From an uncultured Ruminococcus sp. (GTDB taxonomy: Bacteria; Bacillota; Clostridia; Oscillospirales; Acutalibacteraceae): a stretch of 6,310 nt of DNA. The stretch is taken from contig CALZCU010000062.1 in the NCBI GenBank assembly GCA_945632055.1, positions 1 to 6,310 on the forward strand, written 5' to 3'. Positions 1 through 5,881 of the stretch are shown here, in pieces (position 1 is the stretch's first letter; every line of letters begins with the position of its first letter). The notes beneath the pieces were generated by a model that saw only the letters and a list, made by a program, of their open reading frames with translations, was not told the origin of the DNA and did no database searches. The translations under genes and the position numbers were made by a program.

Positions 1-1122
1 CCTGCAAAGTCCGTACTTCTTCTGCTTTTCGCAGGACGGCAGTCTGAAATTGGCTGTCGGTCCTCCTACATCGCTTATGTAACCCTTGAATCTCGGATTT
101 GACAAAAAGCTCTTTGCTTCTTCAATTATGCTCTGCTCGCTTCGCACAGTAACAGCTCTTCCCTGATGAAAAGCCAGCGAACAGAAATTACACGCACCAA
201 AACAGCCTCGGTTGTGCGTTATTGAAAACAGCACCTCGTCAATTCCGGGAACACCGCCGAGCTTTTCATAGCACTGCGGATACCATCTCTCATAGGGCAG
301 AGAATAAATATAGTCGAGCTGTTTTGTGTCAAGCGGCGGCATCGGCGGATTCTGCACAAGAATGTAAGCTCCGTGCCGCTGAATGAGAGTTTTTCCTCTG
401 ACTGCGTCTGCCTCCTCCAATTCCTTTCGGGCGGCAATTGCATAGTCCTTTTTGCTCTCCTTTACCCTTTCATAGCTTGGAAGCTCCGTTACAGAACGGG
501 GAACATAATCCTCCGTCTTAACCTTGTAGCATATTCCTCGAATGTCATAGAGAGCTTCAATCGGGTAGCCCTCGCTGAGCCGTTTTGCAATTTCAATTGT
601 CTGAAGTTCGCCCATTCCGTAGGAAATTATATCAGCCTTGCTGTCAAAAAGCACAGACGGCATAACCTCGTCACGCCAATAATCATAGTGAGCAAACCGT
701 CTGAGCGAAGCCTCAAGTCCTCCAATTATTATCGGAGAATCGGGGAATAATCTTCGGATAATATTGGAATAAACGGTGACAGCTCTGTCGGGACGACTTC
801 CGTTTTTGCCGCCTGCGGTGTAGGCGTCGTCGTGCCGTTTTCGCTTTGCAACAGTGTAGTGCGCAACCATACTGTCGATGTTGCCTGCCGAAACGAAAAA
901 GCCTAATCTCGGCATGCCGAACTGCAAAAAATCATCATCGCTTTTCCAATTCGGCTGAGCAAGAAACGCTACCCTGTAGCCGCAGTCCTCAAGAAGTCGG
1001 GTAATAATGGCGGCACCGAAGGACGGGTGATCAACATAGCTGTCACCCGAAACATAGACAAAATCAACACTGTCCCAGCCAAGCCTTTTAACCTCGGCAA
1101 TATTCATCGGTAAAAATGCCAT
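1..1122 (-). CDS. ygiQ: YgiQ-family radical SAM protein, N-terminal 374 residues (runs off the left edge)
   Basis: The frame is open from an ATG at 1122 to base 1, giving 374 residues; the C-terminal part lies outside the window (from memory, family members are about 600-740 residues). The N-terminus MAFLPMN...LGWDSVD...VDHPSFG, then RHDDAYT, KNGSRPDRA, IIGGLEASLRR, AHYDYW and DSKADIISYG, match what I remember of the YgiQ (UPF0313) N-terminal domain. A radical SAM cluster motif follows at residues 307-314, CFGACNFC, with C307, C311 and C314 expected to bind a 4Fe-4S cluster that cleaves S-adenosylmethionine. DVGGPTANF (351-359) is another family signature. GGAGG at 1127-1131 lies 4 bases before the start; the FLPM motif directly after Met1 also supports this start over Met6. 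The gene begins 24 bases after the spoIIIE stop and is probably co-transcribed with it. The substrate of YgiQ proteins is not known to me, so only the enzyme class is claimed. Confidence 0.95.
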   Translation of the reverse strand, partial: MAFLPMNIAEVKRLGWDSVDFVYVSGDSYVDHPSFGAAIITRLLEDCGYRVAFLAQPNWKSDDDFLQFGMPRLGFFVSAGNIDSMVAHYTVAKRKRHDDAYTAGGKNGSRPDRAVTVYSNIIRRLFPDSPIIIGGLEASLRRFAHYDYWRDEVMPSVLFDSKADIISYGMGELQTIEIAKRLSEGYPIEALYDIRGICYKVKTEDYVPRSVTELPSYERVKESKKDYAIAARKELEEADAVRGKTLIQRHGAYILVQNPPMPPLDTKQLDYIYSLPYERWYPQCYEKLGGVPGIDEVLFSITHNRGCFGACNFCSLAFHQGRAVTVRSEQSIIEEAKSFLSNPRFKGYISDVGGPTANFRLPSCEKQKKYGLCR

Positions 1123-1146
1123 TTTTCCTCCACCATTCCAAAAAAA

Positions 1147-3852
1147 TCATTCTTCCCTGTTTTCAAGGGCATTTCTGCGTTCAAGCCATTCGTTATAGGT
1201 CATTAAAACATCTCTCGGCTTTGAGCCCTGATGAGGTCCTACAACACCGAGCTGTTCCATATCGTCAATCATTCTTCCTGCCCTCGCATAGCCGACCTTG
1301 AGTCTGCGCTGGACAAGCGAGGTTGAAGCCTGTCCTGCTTCGATTACGCATCTGATTGCCTCGTCCATCTTTGAGTCGATATCAAGACCGTCATCGTCTG
1401 AGGGGCTGTCAGAGGACTTTTTGCCGTTTGCAATTTCCTCAGCCGCAATGCGCTTGATTTTTTCCTCAATATCTGCGTTGTACTGAGCAGAATAGGACTT
1501 TTTGATGTAATTTGTAACGCCCTCGATTTCCTCGTCAGAGGCATAACAGCCCTGAACACGCATAGGCTTAGGCGCACCTACGGGAGCAAAGAGCATATCG
1601 CCCTTGCCAATAAGCTTTTCACCGCCGCCTGCGTCAAGAATTGTTCTTGAGTCCATATTCGAGCTTACCTTAAGAGAAATTCGGCTCGGCACATTCGCCT
1701 TAATCAAGCCTGTGATTACATTTACTGTCGGTCGCTGAGTAGCAAGAATGAGGTGCATACCTGCGGCACGAGCCATCTGAGCAAGACGGCAGATTGAGTC
1801 CTCAACCTCGCTGGGCGCCGCCATCATAAGGTCGGCAAGCTCGTCAATTGCAATTACAACACGGCTCATCTTTTCCTTTGCAACAGGCAGTCCGTTTATC
1901 TCGATAACCGGCTGTTTCATCTCGCCGTTTTCGTCCTCAATCGGTGGATTTTTTGATATGTAATCAAGATTTTTTTCAATCAGCGAATTGTATGAATCAA
2001 TATCCTTGCAGTCATATTCAGAGAAGATTTTATATCTCTGGAGCATCTCGTTAACTGCCCACGCAAGCGCACCTGCCGCCTTTTTAGCGTCAGACACAAC
2101 AGGCACAAGCAGATGCGGAATACCCTTGTACTTTGAAAATTCAACCATCTTCGGGTCGATAAGCAAGAGCTTTACTTCATCGGGAGTTGCCTTGAACAGT
2201 ATGCTCATCAGAATTGAGTTTACGCATACCGACTTACCTGAACCGGTTGTACCTGCAATGAGCAGATGCGGCATTTTTGCAAGGTCTGTTACAACTATTT
2301 CACCGGAAATATCCCTGCCGAGCACAGTTGTCAGCTTGCTTTTTGCATTTCTGAACTTGTCCGAATCAATCAGCTCACGCATTGAAACCATACTGACAAC
2401 CTTGTTCGGAACTTCAATTCCGACAGCCGCCTTGCCCGGAATCGGCGCTTCAATACGCACTCCGTTTGCGGCAAGGTTAAGCGCAATATCGTCCGAGAGA
2501 TTCGTAATCTTGCTGATTTTTACGCCCGGAGCAGGCTGAAGCTCATATCTTGTTACGGAAGGACCTCGGCAGATGTTGGTGATGGAAGCGTTTACTCCGA
2601 AGCTGTTGAGCGTTTCAATCAGCTTCTTTGAGTTGTTCTGAAGCTCCTCCATTGCGTGTCTGTCGTTATTGTTTGTGTTCGGCTTTAAAAGCTGAACAGG
2701 CGGAAAATGATAGATTTTCTCCTCTTTTACTTCTTCTGAGGAATTATCAGCCTTGTATCCCACATTATCAAATTCTGAAAGCTCATCATTCTTAGCCATT
2801 TTAGGTGCTTTATTTTCTGCTTTAACAGGCATTGTTTCGGGATCAGCCTGCTTTGCACCCTCAGAAATATGCTCAGTGCTTTTGCCCTGTGAAATATCGT
2901 CGGCAATTTGAGCCACCGTAGACTCGGATTCTGCTCCGAGCGGCTTGCTTGCACGGTTGATAATATTCAGCAAATCCTGCGACAAATCCTTGTCGGCGGC
3001 ATTCTGCTCGTTTGTATCCACAAAATCAATGTCAATACCGCTTTTGCTTGTATTCTTTTTCTTCTTCCTTTTGCCCTTAGGCTCGTCAAGCGGAATATCG
3101 ATTTTATCCGACGGAGCATTTTCACCGCCGTAACCCTCAGAAGTATAATTCTGCTGAACACGGCTTCTGTTCAATGCTTCTCTGCGTTCCTGCCTCTGAC
3201 GGGCGTGTCGTTCGCCTGCCTGTCTTACATGGCTCACAGTTCTTGAAGCCGCCGCCGCCATATCCTTTATCGAAATGTTTGCAACGATAAACACAAGCAT
3301 AACGGTTGTAACAACGCAGACGCACAAAGCAGCCGTTTCACCGCACAGGGCGGTGAGCGGATAGCCTAATATTCCGCCGATAACTCCGCAGCCAAAGGTC
3401 ATATAGTTGGTTGTGTCTGCACAGTCGCCATACAGCTTGCCAAGGCTTGCAAAAAAATTGAGATTATTGTATTCCGCTCCGCCTACAATGTAAATCAATG
3501 CTCCGACAAAGAGAATTATCAAAGAGCTGAGAATTATTTTTGCCTTGAAACGGGCAACTGTTTTTTCCTTCTCCGTAATCAGGCTAAGGTAGCCGAACAA
3601 AACGGGAATAAGAAAAATTCCGAAGCCGAAAACACCGAAGAAAAATCCTCTTACGGCTTTCCAGACATTTTCGCCCTTAATCACAATCATCGCCGCAAAA
3701 ATTAATGCAAATGCTCCGAAAAGAATAGCTCTGATTCTCGGACTTAAGCCGTTATGTATAGCAGTCTGCTGTTTGCTTGCTCTGCTCCTGCCGTTTTGAG
3801 ATTTGGCAGGAGTGTTTGTTCTTTTTTTAGCTGTCTGTTTTTTAGACGGCAA
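1147..3852 (-). CDS. spoIIIE: DNA translocase SpoIIIE/FtsK, membrane-anchored, TTG start
   Basis: 901 residues. This is the hexameric ATPase that pumps chromosomal DNA through the division or sporulation septum. A basic N-terminal tail (1-40) precedes four or five predicted membrane segments (about 41-60, 68-92, 104-124, 150-170, 172-193). A long charged linker follows (about 200-380), with a lysine cluster at 260-270. The motor begins near 380. Walker A is GTTGSGKS at 534-541 and Walker B is [12 protein letters not shown] at 665-676 (D670, E671). ATQRP (704-708), [11 protein letters not shown] (721-731) and DSRTILD (734-740) are FtsK/SpoIIIE signatures. Residues about 826-885, including [20 protein letters not shown], form the winged-helix gamma domain that reads DNA polarity sequences. 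The start is TTG, chosen because AGGAG lies 8 bases upstream, the in-frame codon just before it is a stop (TAA), and the next Met is residue 55, inside the first membrane segment. About 25-35 extra residues (about 625-660) separate the Walker motifs compared with B. subtilis SpoIIIE as I recall it. I cannot tell a sporulation-specific protein from a general FtsK. Confidence 0.97.
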   Translation of the reverse strand: MPSKKQTAKKRTNTPAKSQNGRSRASKQQTAIHNGLSPRIRAILFGAFALIFAAMIVIKGENVWKAVRGFFFGVFGFGIFLIPVLFGYLSLITEKEKTVARFKAKIILSSLIILFVGALIYIVGGAEYNNLNFFASLGKLYGDCADTTNYMTFGCGVIGGILGYPLTALCGETAALCVCVVTTVMLVFIVANISIKDMAAAASRTVSHVRQAGERHARQRQERREALNRSRVQQNYTSEGYGGENAPSDKIDIPLDEPKGKRKKKKNTSKSGIDIDFVDTNEQNAADKDLSQDLLNIINRASKPLGAESESTVAQIADDISQGKSTEHISEGAKQADPETMPVKAENKAPKMAKNDELSEFDNVGYKADNSSEEVKEEKIYHFPPVQLLKPNTNNNDRHAMEELQNNSKKLIETLNSFGVNASITNICRGPSVTRYELQPAPGVKISKITNLSDDIALNLAANGVRIEAPIPGKAAVGIEVPNKVVSMVSMRELIDSDKFRNAKSKLTTVLGRDISGEIVVTDLAKMPHLLIAGTTGSGKSVCVNSILMSILFKATPDEVKLLLIDPKMVEFSKYKGIPHLLVPVVSDAKKAAGALAWAVNEMLQRYKIFSEYDCKDIDSYNSLIEKNLDYISKNPPIEDENGEMKQPVIEINGLPVAKEKMSRVVIAIDELADLMMAAPSEVEDSICRLAQMARAAGMHLILATQRPTVNVITGLIKANVPSRISLKVSSNMDSRTILDAGGGEKLIGKGDMLFAPVGAPKPMRVQGCYASDEEIEGVTNYIKKSYSAQYNADIEEKIKRIAAEEIANGKKSSDSPSDDDGLDIDSKMDEAIRCVIEAGQASTSLVQRRLKVGYARAGRMIDDMEQLGVVGPHQGSKPRDVLMTYNEWLERRNALENREE

Positions 3853-3860
3853 TTAAATCA

Positions 3861-3866
3861 CTCCTA
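3861..3866 (-). promoter_or_regulatory. Ribosome binding site that fixes the spoIIIE TTG start
   Basis: On the minus strand TAGGAG is followed by 8 bases (TGATTTAA) and then TTG at 3852-3850. It lies in the 18-base gap after the uppP stop. The GTG that overlaps this site is not a usable start, because it reads GTG ATT TAA and stops immediately before the TTG. The TTG is therefore the only start at a suitable distance. Confidence 0.85.
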
Positions 3867-3870
3867 TTAA

Positions 3871-4827
3871 TTACCACTTTATCGGCATACCGCTGAAAAT
3901 GTTTACGCCTGCACTCATTTCAATGAGCGAAATAATAATAAATACTATTCCGACAATTGCGGTATAAACTACAAAAATTCTCATTTTATCTGACTTTAAG
4001 AACCACTTGAATATTATGATTGCAAGATAGCCTACAACGGCTGAAGCAATCACGCCTGCAATGACCGCACCAAGCTCAACATTCATTCCTCCGGGTGACT
4101 TGATTGCGTCAACACCCTCAAGCAGAGCCGCCGCAAGGATTGATGGAATACCTAAAACAAAGGTGAAGTCGAGAGCCTTCTGCTTATCAATTCCTCTCAT
4201 CTCACCTACTGCAAGCGTTGAGCCTGAGCGTGACAAGCCGGGGAAAATTGCAGCGGCAACCTGCATAAGTCCTACGCAGATTGAATCAAGAACGGTATAG
4301 CTTTCCTTGACGCCCGACGCTTTGCCGGATTTTTTAAGATGCTTTCCGCCGACTGCTGTATTCCTTTTGTTAAGCTTTATTCCGACAAACAAAAGTATAC
4401 TTGTAACAAGAAGCGAAATTGCAGTCACAAGCAGAACAGGACTTCCCGAGAGCACCTCTGCAAAATCCTTGACTTTCATATCTGTGCCGGGAATCGGGAT
4501 AAACAGCAAAAACAGCGGAAGCAAGCCGATAATTAGCATCATTATGAGATTGCGCTCATAATTCATCTTGCTCCATTTGAATTTTCCCGTAAAAATATCC
4601 TTTATCAGCGAAACAAATTCTTTGATAAGACTCAGGATAAGCTTGTGGTAAAAAGCCACTACAGCGACAAGCGTTCCTAAATGCAGCATAACATTGAAGA
4701 AAAGATTTCCCTCGCCGTCAGTGCCTAAAATGTGCTGTGTAATTGCAAGATGACCGCTGCTTGAAACAGGCAGAAACTCAGTCAGCCCCTGCACGATGCC
4801 CTGAATTATTGCGTCAAATATTGACAT
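3871..4827 (-). CDS. uppP: Undecaprenyl-diphosphatase UppP (BacA family)
   Basis: 318 residues, a polytopic membrane enzyme that dephosphorylates undecaprenyl diphosphate to recycle the lipid carrier for peptidoglycan and other wall polymers; extra copies often give bacitracin resistance. The first signature is GLTEFLPVSSSGHL at 14-27, with E17 and H26. The second is FPGLSRSGST at 195-204, with S199, R200 and T204 matching the E. coli active-site region. Hydrophobic segments lie at about 46-65, 93-112, 128-151, 179-197, 221-238, 251-275 and 283-303. Two things differ from E. coli BacA (273 residues). Q13 stands where E. coli has the first Glu of EGLTE, a change also seen in other UppP proteins. 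A hydrophilic Lys/Gly-rich stretch (about 152-177) lengthens the loop before the second signature. AGGAGT at 4835-4840 lies 7 bases before the ATG. The stop is 18 bases from the spoIIIE start and the gene follows tepA by 52 bases, so it sits inside the operon. Confidence 0.96.
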   Translation of the reverse strand: MSIFDAIIQGIVQGLTEFLPVSSSGHLAITQHILGTDGEGNLFFNVMLHLGTLVAVVAFYHKLILSLIKEFVSLIKDIFTGKFKWSKMNYERNLIMMLIIGLLPLFLLFIPIPGTDMKVKDFAEVLSGSPVLLVTAISLLVTSILLFVGIKLNKRNTAVGGKHLKKSGKASGVKESYTVLDSICVGLMQVAAAIFPGLSRSGSTLAVGEMRGIDKQKALDFTFVLGIPSILAAALLEGVDAIKSPGGMNVELGAVIAGVIASAVVGYLAIIIFKWFLKSDKMRIFVVYTAIVGIVFIIISLIEMSAGVNIFSGMPIKW

Positions 4828-4858
4828 ATTATGTACTCCTTTTGTTATTAATATGTAT

Positions 4859-4875
4859 TCGGGTGCTTCACCCGA
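4859..4875 (-). other. Perfect hairpin in the tepA-uppP gap
   Basis: Minus-strand RNA would form TCGGGTG, loop AAG, CACCCGA: a 7-bp perfect stem with five G-C pairs, starting 4 bases after the tepA stop and 18 bases before the uppP ribosome binding site. No run of T follows on either strand (AATACATATTAA on the minus strand), so it is not a canonical intrinsic terminator. It could protect the tepA 3' end, be a processing site that separates tepA from downstream expression, or be a weak terminator. The structure is seen directly; the role is inferred. Confidence 0.5.
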
Positions 4876-4879
4876 GTAA

Positions 4880-5686
4880 TTACTGTGATTTTTTACTTTT
4901 TGCTTTTGACCTTGACTTTTTTCCGCCGCTTTTGTATTTTTTTATCATATCATACAGAGCGTCAATCGCATCGGACACAGTGCCCACGCTGTCGATAAGC
5001 CCCTCCTCAACAGCCTCCTCGCCCTCGAGAATCGTGCCTATATCCATCACAAGCTCGCCCGTATTCAGAACAAGCTCGTTGTAGCGTTCCTTTGTGATTC
5101 CCGAATTTTCGGCAACAAAGGTAGTGATTCTGTCCTGCATACGCTGAAAATACTCAAAGGTCTGAGGTACTCCGAGCGTAAGCCCCGTTGTGCGGACGGG
5201 GTGAACAGTCATTGAGGCACTTTTTGCAATGAAGCTCTTTTTAGCCGCAACTGCAAGCGGAATACCGATTGAGTGACCTCCGCCGAGAACGATTGAAACA
5301 GAAGGCTTTTTCATTCCCGAAATAACCTCGGCAATCGCAAGACCTGCTTCAACATCGCCGCCGACCGTATTCAGAAGAATCAGCAGACCGTCAATTCGCT
5401 CGTCCTCCTCGATTGACACAAGCAGAGGAATGACATGCTCATATTTTGTGGTTTTGTTCTGCTGAGAAAGAATATAATGCCCCTCTATCTGACCGATAAT
5501 CGTAAGGCAATGTATTATGCTGTCCTTGTGCGCAGTCAGCACCGAGCCTGTTTCGCTTATCTGATCGGTATGCTCCTCATTAATAGGACTGTCATTTTCA
5601 AGCTTCTGAGGGTTGTCGTCTGAACCGGGATTCTTCACAAAGCTCCCCTTTTTTTCCGACTTAGAATTTTTTGATTTCTGTGGCAT
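4880..5686 (-). CDS. tepA: ClpP-like serine protease TepA (translocation-enhancing protein, YmfB family)
   Basis: 268 residues from the chosen start. TepA is a ClpP-fold protease that in Bacillus subtilis was reported to improve protein translocation; its substrates are not clear to me. Residues 1-50 are hydrophilic, charged and probably disordered. The core opens with IHCLTIIGQIEGHYIL (58-73), then NKTTKYEHVIPLL and LLNTVGGDVEAGLAIAE, all closely resembling B. subtilis TepA as I remember it. The likely nucleophile is S139 in GGGHSIGIP, the likely catalytic histidine H162 in TVHPVR, and the likely aspartate D215 in MDIGT before AVEEGLIDSV; D215 is assigned by rough alignment and is the least certain. 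The C-terminus is a Lys/Ser-rich basic tail (about 250-268). A longer reading from an ATG at 5737 is possible, but I reject it: GGAGGT lies 8 bases before the ATG at 5686, and the upstream ATG has no such site and sits against a TATAAT sequence. It is the first gene of the minus-strand operon. Confidence 0.93.
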   Translation of the reverse strand: MPQKSKNSKSEKKGSFVKNPGSDDNPQKLENDSPINEEHTDQISETGSVLTAHKDSIIHCLTIIGQIEGHYILSQQNKTTKYEHVIPLLVSIEEDERIDGLLILLNTVGGDVEAGLAIAEVISGMKKPSVSIVLGGGHSIGIPLAVAAKKSFIAKSASMTVHPVRTTGLTLGVPQTFEYFQRMQDRITTFVAENSGITKERYNELVLNTGELVMDIGTILEGEEAVEEGLIDSVGTVSDAIDALYDMIKKYKSGGKKSRSKAKSKKSQ

Positions 5687-5694
5687 ATCAACGC

Positions 5695-5700
5695 ACCTCC
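5695..5700 (-). promoter_or_regulatory. Ribosome binding site that fixes the tepA start
   Basis: Minus-strand GGAGGT lies 8 bases (GCGTTGAT) before the ATG at 5686-5684. This near-perfect site argues for the 268-residue product rather than a 285-residue product starting at 5737. Confidence 0.88.
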
Positions 5701-5744
5701 GGAAATTATCGTTCCCGAAATGTGTTTGATAATACATTATAGCG

Positions 5745-5823
5745 TATAAACAAAATAATTATATCATTTCAAGCAATATTTTTCAATGATTTTATGCTTA
5801 TATTTCTTATAAACAATAATTAT
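5745..5823 (+). repeat. Imperfect direct repeat pair flanking the divergent promoter core
   Basis: TATAAACAAAATAATTAT (5745-5762) and TATAAACAATAATTAT (5808-5823) are the same apart from two extra bases in the first copy. The first overlaps the -10 box of the minus-strand promoter and the second overlaps the left arm of the inverted repeat beside the plus-strand promoter. One copy per promoter would suit a shared regulator, but in DNA this AT-rich the match could be chance. Confidence 0.3.
5758..5786 (-). promoter_or_regulatory. Predicted sigma-A-type promoter for the tepA-uppP-spoIIIE-ygiQ operon
   Basis: On the minus strand TTGAAA (5786-5781) is followed by a 17-base spacer and a perfect TATAAT (5763-5758). 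Transcription would start near 5750, giving a leader of roughly 64 bases before the tepA ATG. It is the best hexamer pair in the minus-strand direction of this intergenic region. Such AT-rich DNA yields chance TATAAT sequences, but the combination of near-consensus -35, ideal spacing and position makes this credible. Confidence 0.7.
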
Positions 5824-5839
5824 TTTAAAGAATTATTGT
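5813..5839 (+). promoter_or_regulatory. Inverted repeat around the plus-strand -35 box, possible operator
   Basis: ACAATAATT (5813-5821) and AATTATTGT (5831-5839) form a perfect 9-bp inverted repeat with a 9-base spacer. The spacer contains the proposed -35 box of the CNNM-type gene (5824-5829). The half-site spacing of 18 bases centre to centre is close to two helical turns, which suits a dimeric repressor. The arms are almost entirely A and T, so chance is a real alternative. I do not recognise the half-site as that of a known regulator. Confidence 0.4.
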
Positions 5840-5852
5840 AGTATATTATAAT
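5824..5852 (+). promoter_or_regulatory. Predicted sigma-A-type promoter for the CNNM/DUF21 gene
   Basis: TTTAAA (5824-5829, four of six consensus bases) is followed by 17 bases and a perfect TATAAT (5847-5852). Transcription would start near 5859, about 23 bases before the TTG start and just upstream of the ribosome binding site. This is divergent from the tepA promoter; the two -10 boxes are about 83 bases apart. Confidence 0.6.
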
Positions 5853-5867
5853 ATAGTATGAAAAATC

Positions 5868-5871
5868 GGAG
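5868..5871 (+). promoter_or_regulatory. Ribosome binding site supporting the TTG start of the CNNM/DUF21 gene
   Basis: GGAG lies 10 bases before TTG at 5882-5884. The next in-frame start, ATG at 5900, is 28 bases away, which is too far. The codon just before the TTG is an in-frame TAA, so no longer reading exists. Confidence 0.75.
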
Positions 5872-5881
5872 TGATTATTAA

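Noticed and set aside
373..750. Open frame of 125 codons on the plus strand inside ygiQ
   Set aside because: Fully antisense to a well-recognised YgiQ coding region; no independent protein signature.
1123..1146. Promoter or terminator in the spoIIIE-ygiQ gap
   Set aside because: Only 24 bases, holding just the ygiQ ribosome binding site; no stem or hexamer pair visible.
1988..2539. Open frame of 183 codons on the plus strand, opposite the SpoIIIE motor domain
   Set aside because: It lies fully antisense to the most conserved part of spoIIIE, including Walker A, has no convincing ribosome binding site that I noticed, and its composition looks like a reverse-complement shadow.
2908..3246. Plus-strand open frames opposite the SpoIIIE linker
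   Set aside because: Overlap a real coding region whose membrane and motor domains are in frame; explained by codon bias of the true gene.
4061..4561. Plus-strand open frames opposite uppP
   Set aside because: Antisense to a gene with both UppP signatures; no recognisable domain.
4859..4880. Intrinsic terminator after tepA
   Set aside because: A good stem is present but no T-tract follows on either strand, so termination is not supported.
4875..4884. Palindrome AGTAATTACT at the tepA stop codon
   Set aside because: Short, mostly A/T, overlaps the coding end and the hairpin edge; easily chance.
4743..5084. Plus-strand open frame spanning the uppP start and the tepA 3' end
   Set aside because: Crosses two real genes in antisense, no family match recognised; its hydrophobic run comes from the reverse complement of the basic TepA tail and AT-rich gap.
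5687..5737. 17-codon N-terminal extension of TepA from an ATG at 5737
   Set aside because: The GGAGGT site is correctly placed for the ATG at 5686 and lies inside the extension; the upstream ATG lacks a ribosome binding site and abuts a TATAAT.
5736..5741. Second minus-strand TATAAT closer to tepA
   Set aside because: No acceptable -35 sequence lies 16-18 bases upstream of it; the TTGAAA-17-TATAAT pair just upstream is much better.
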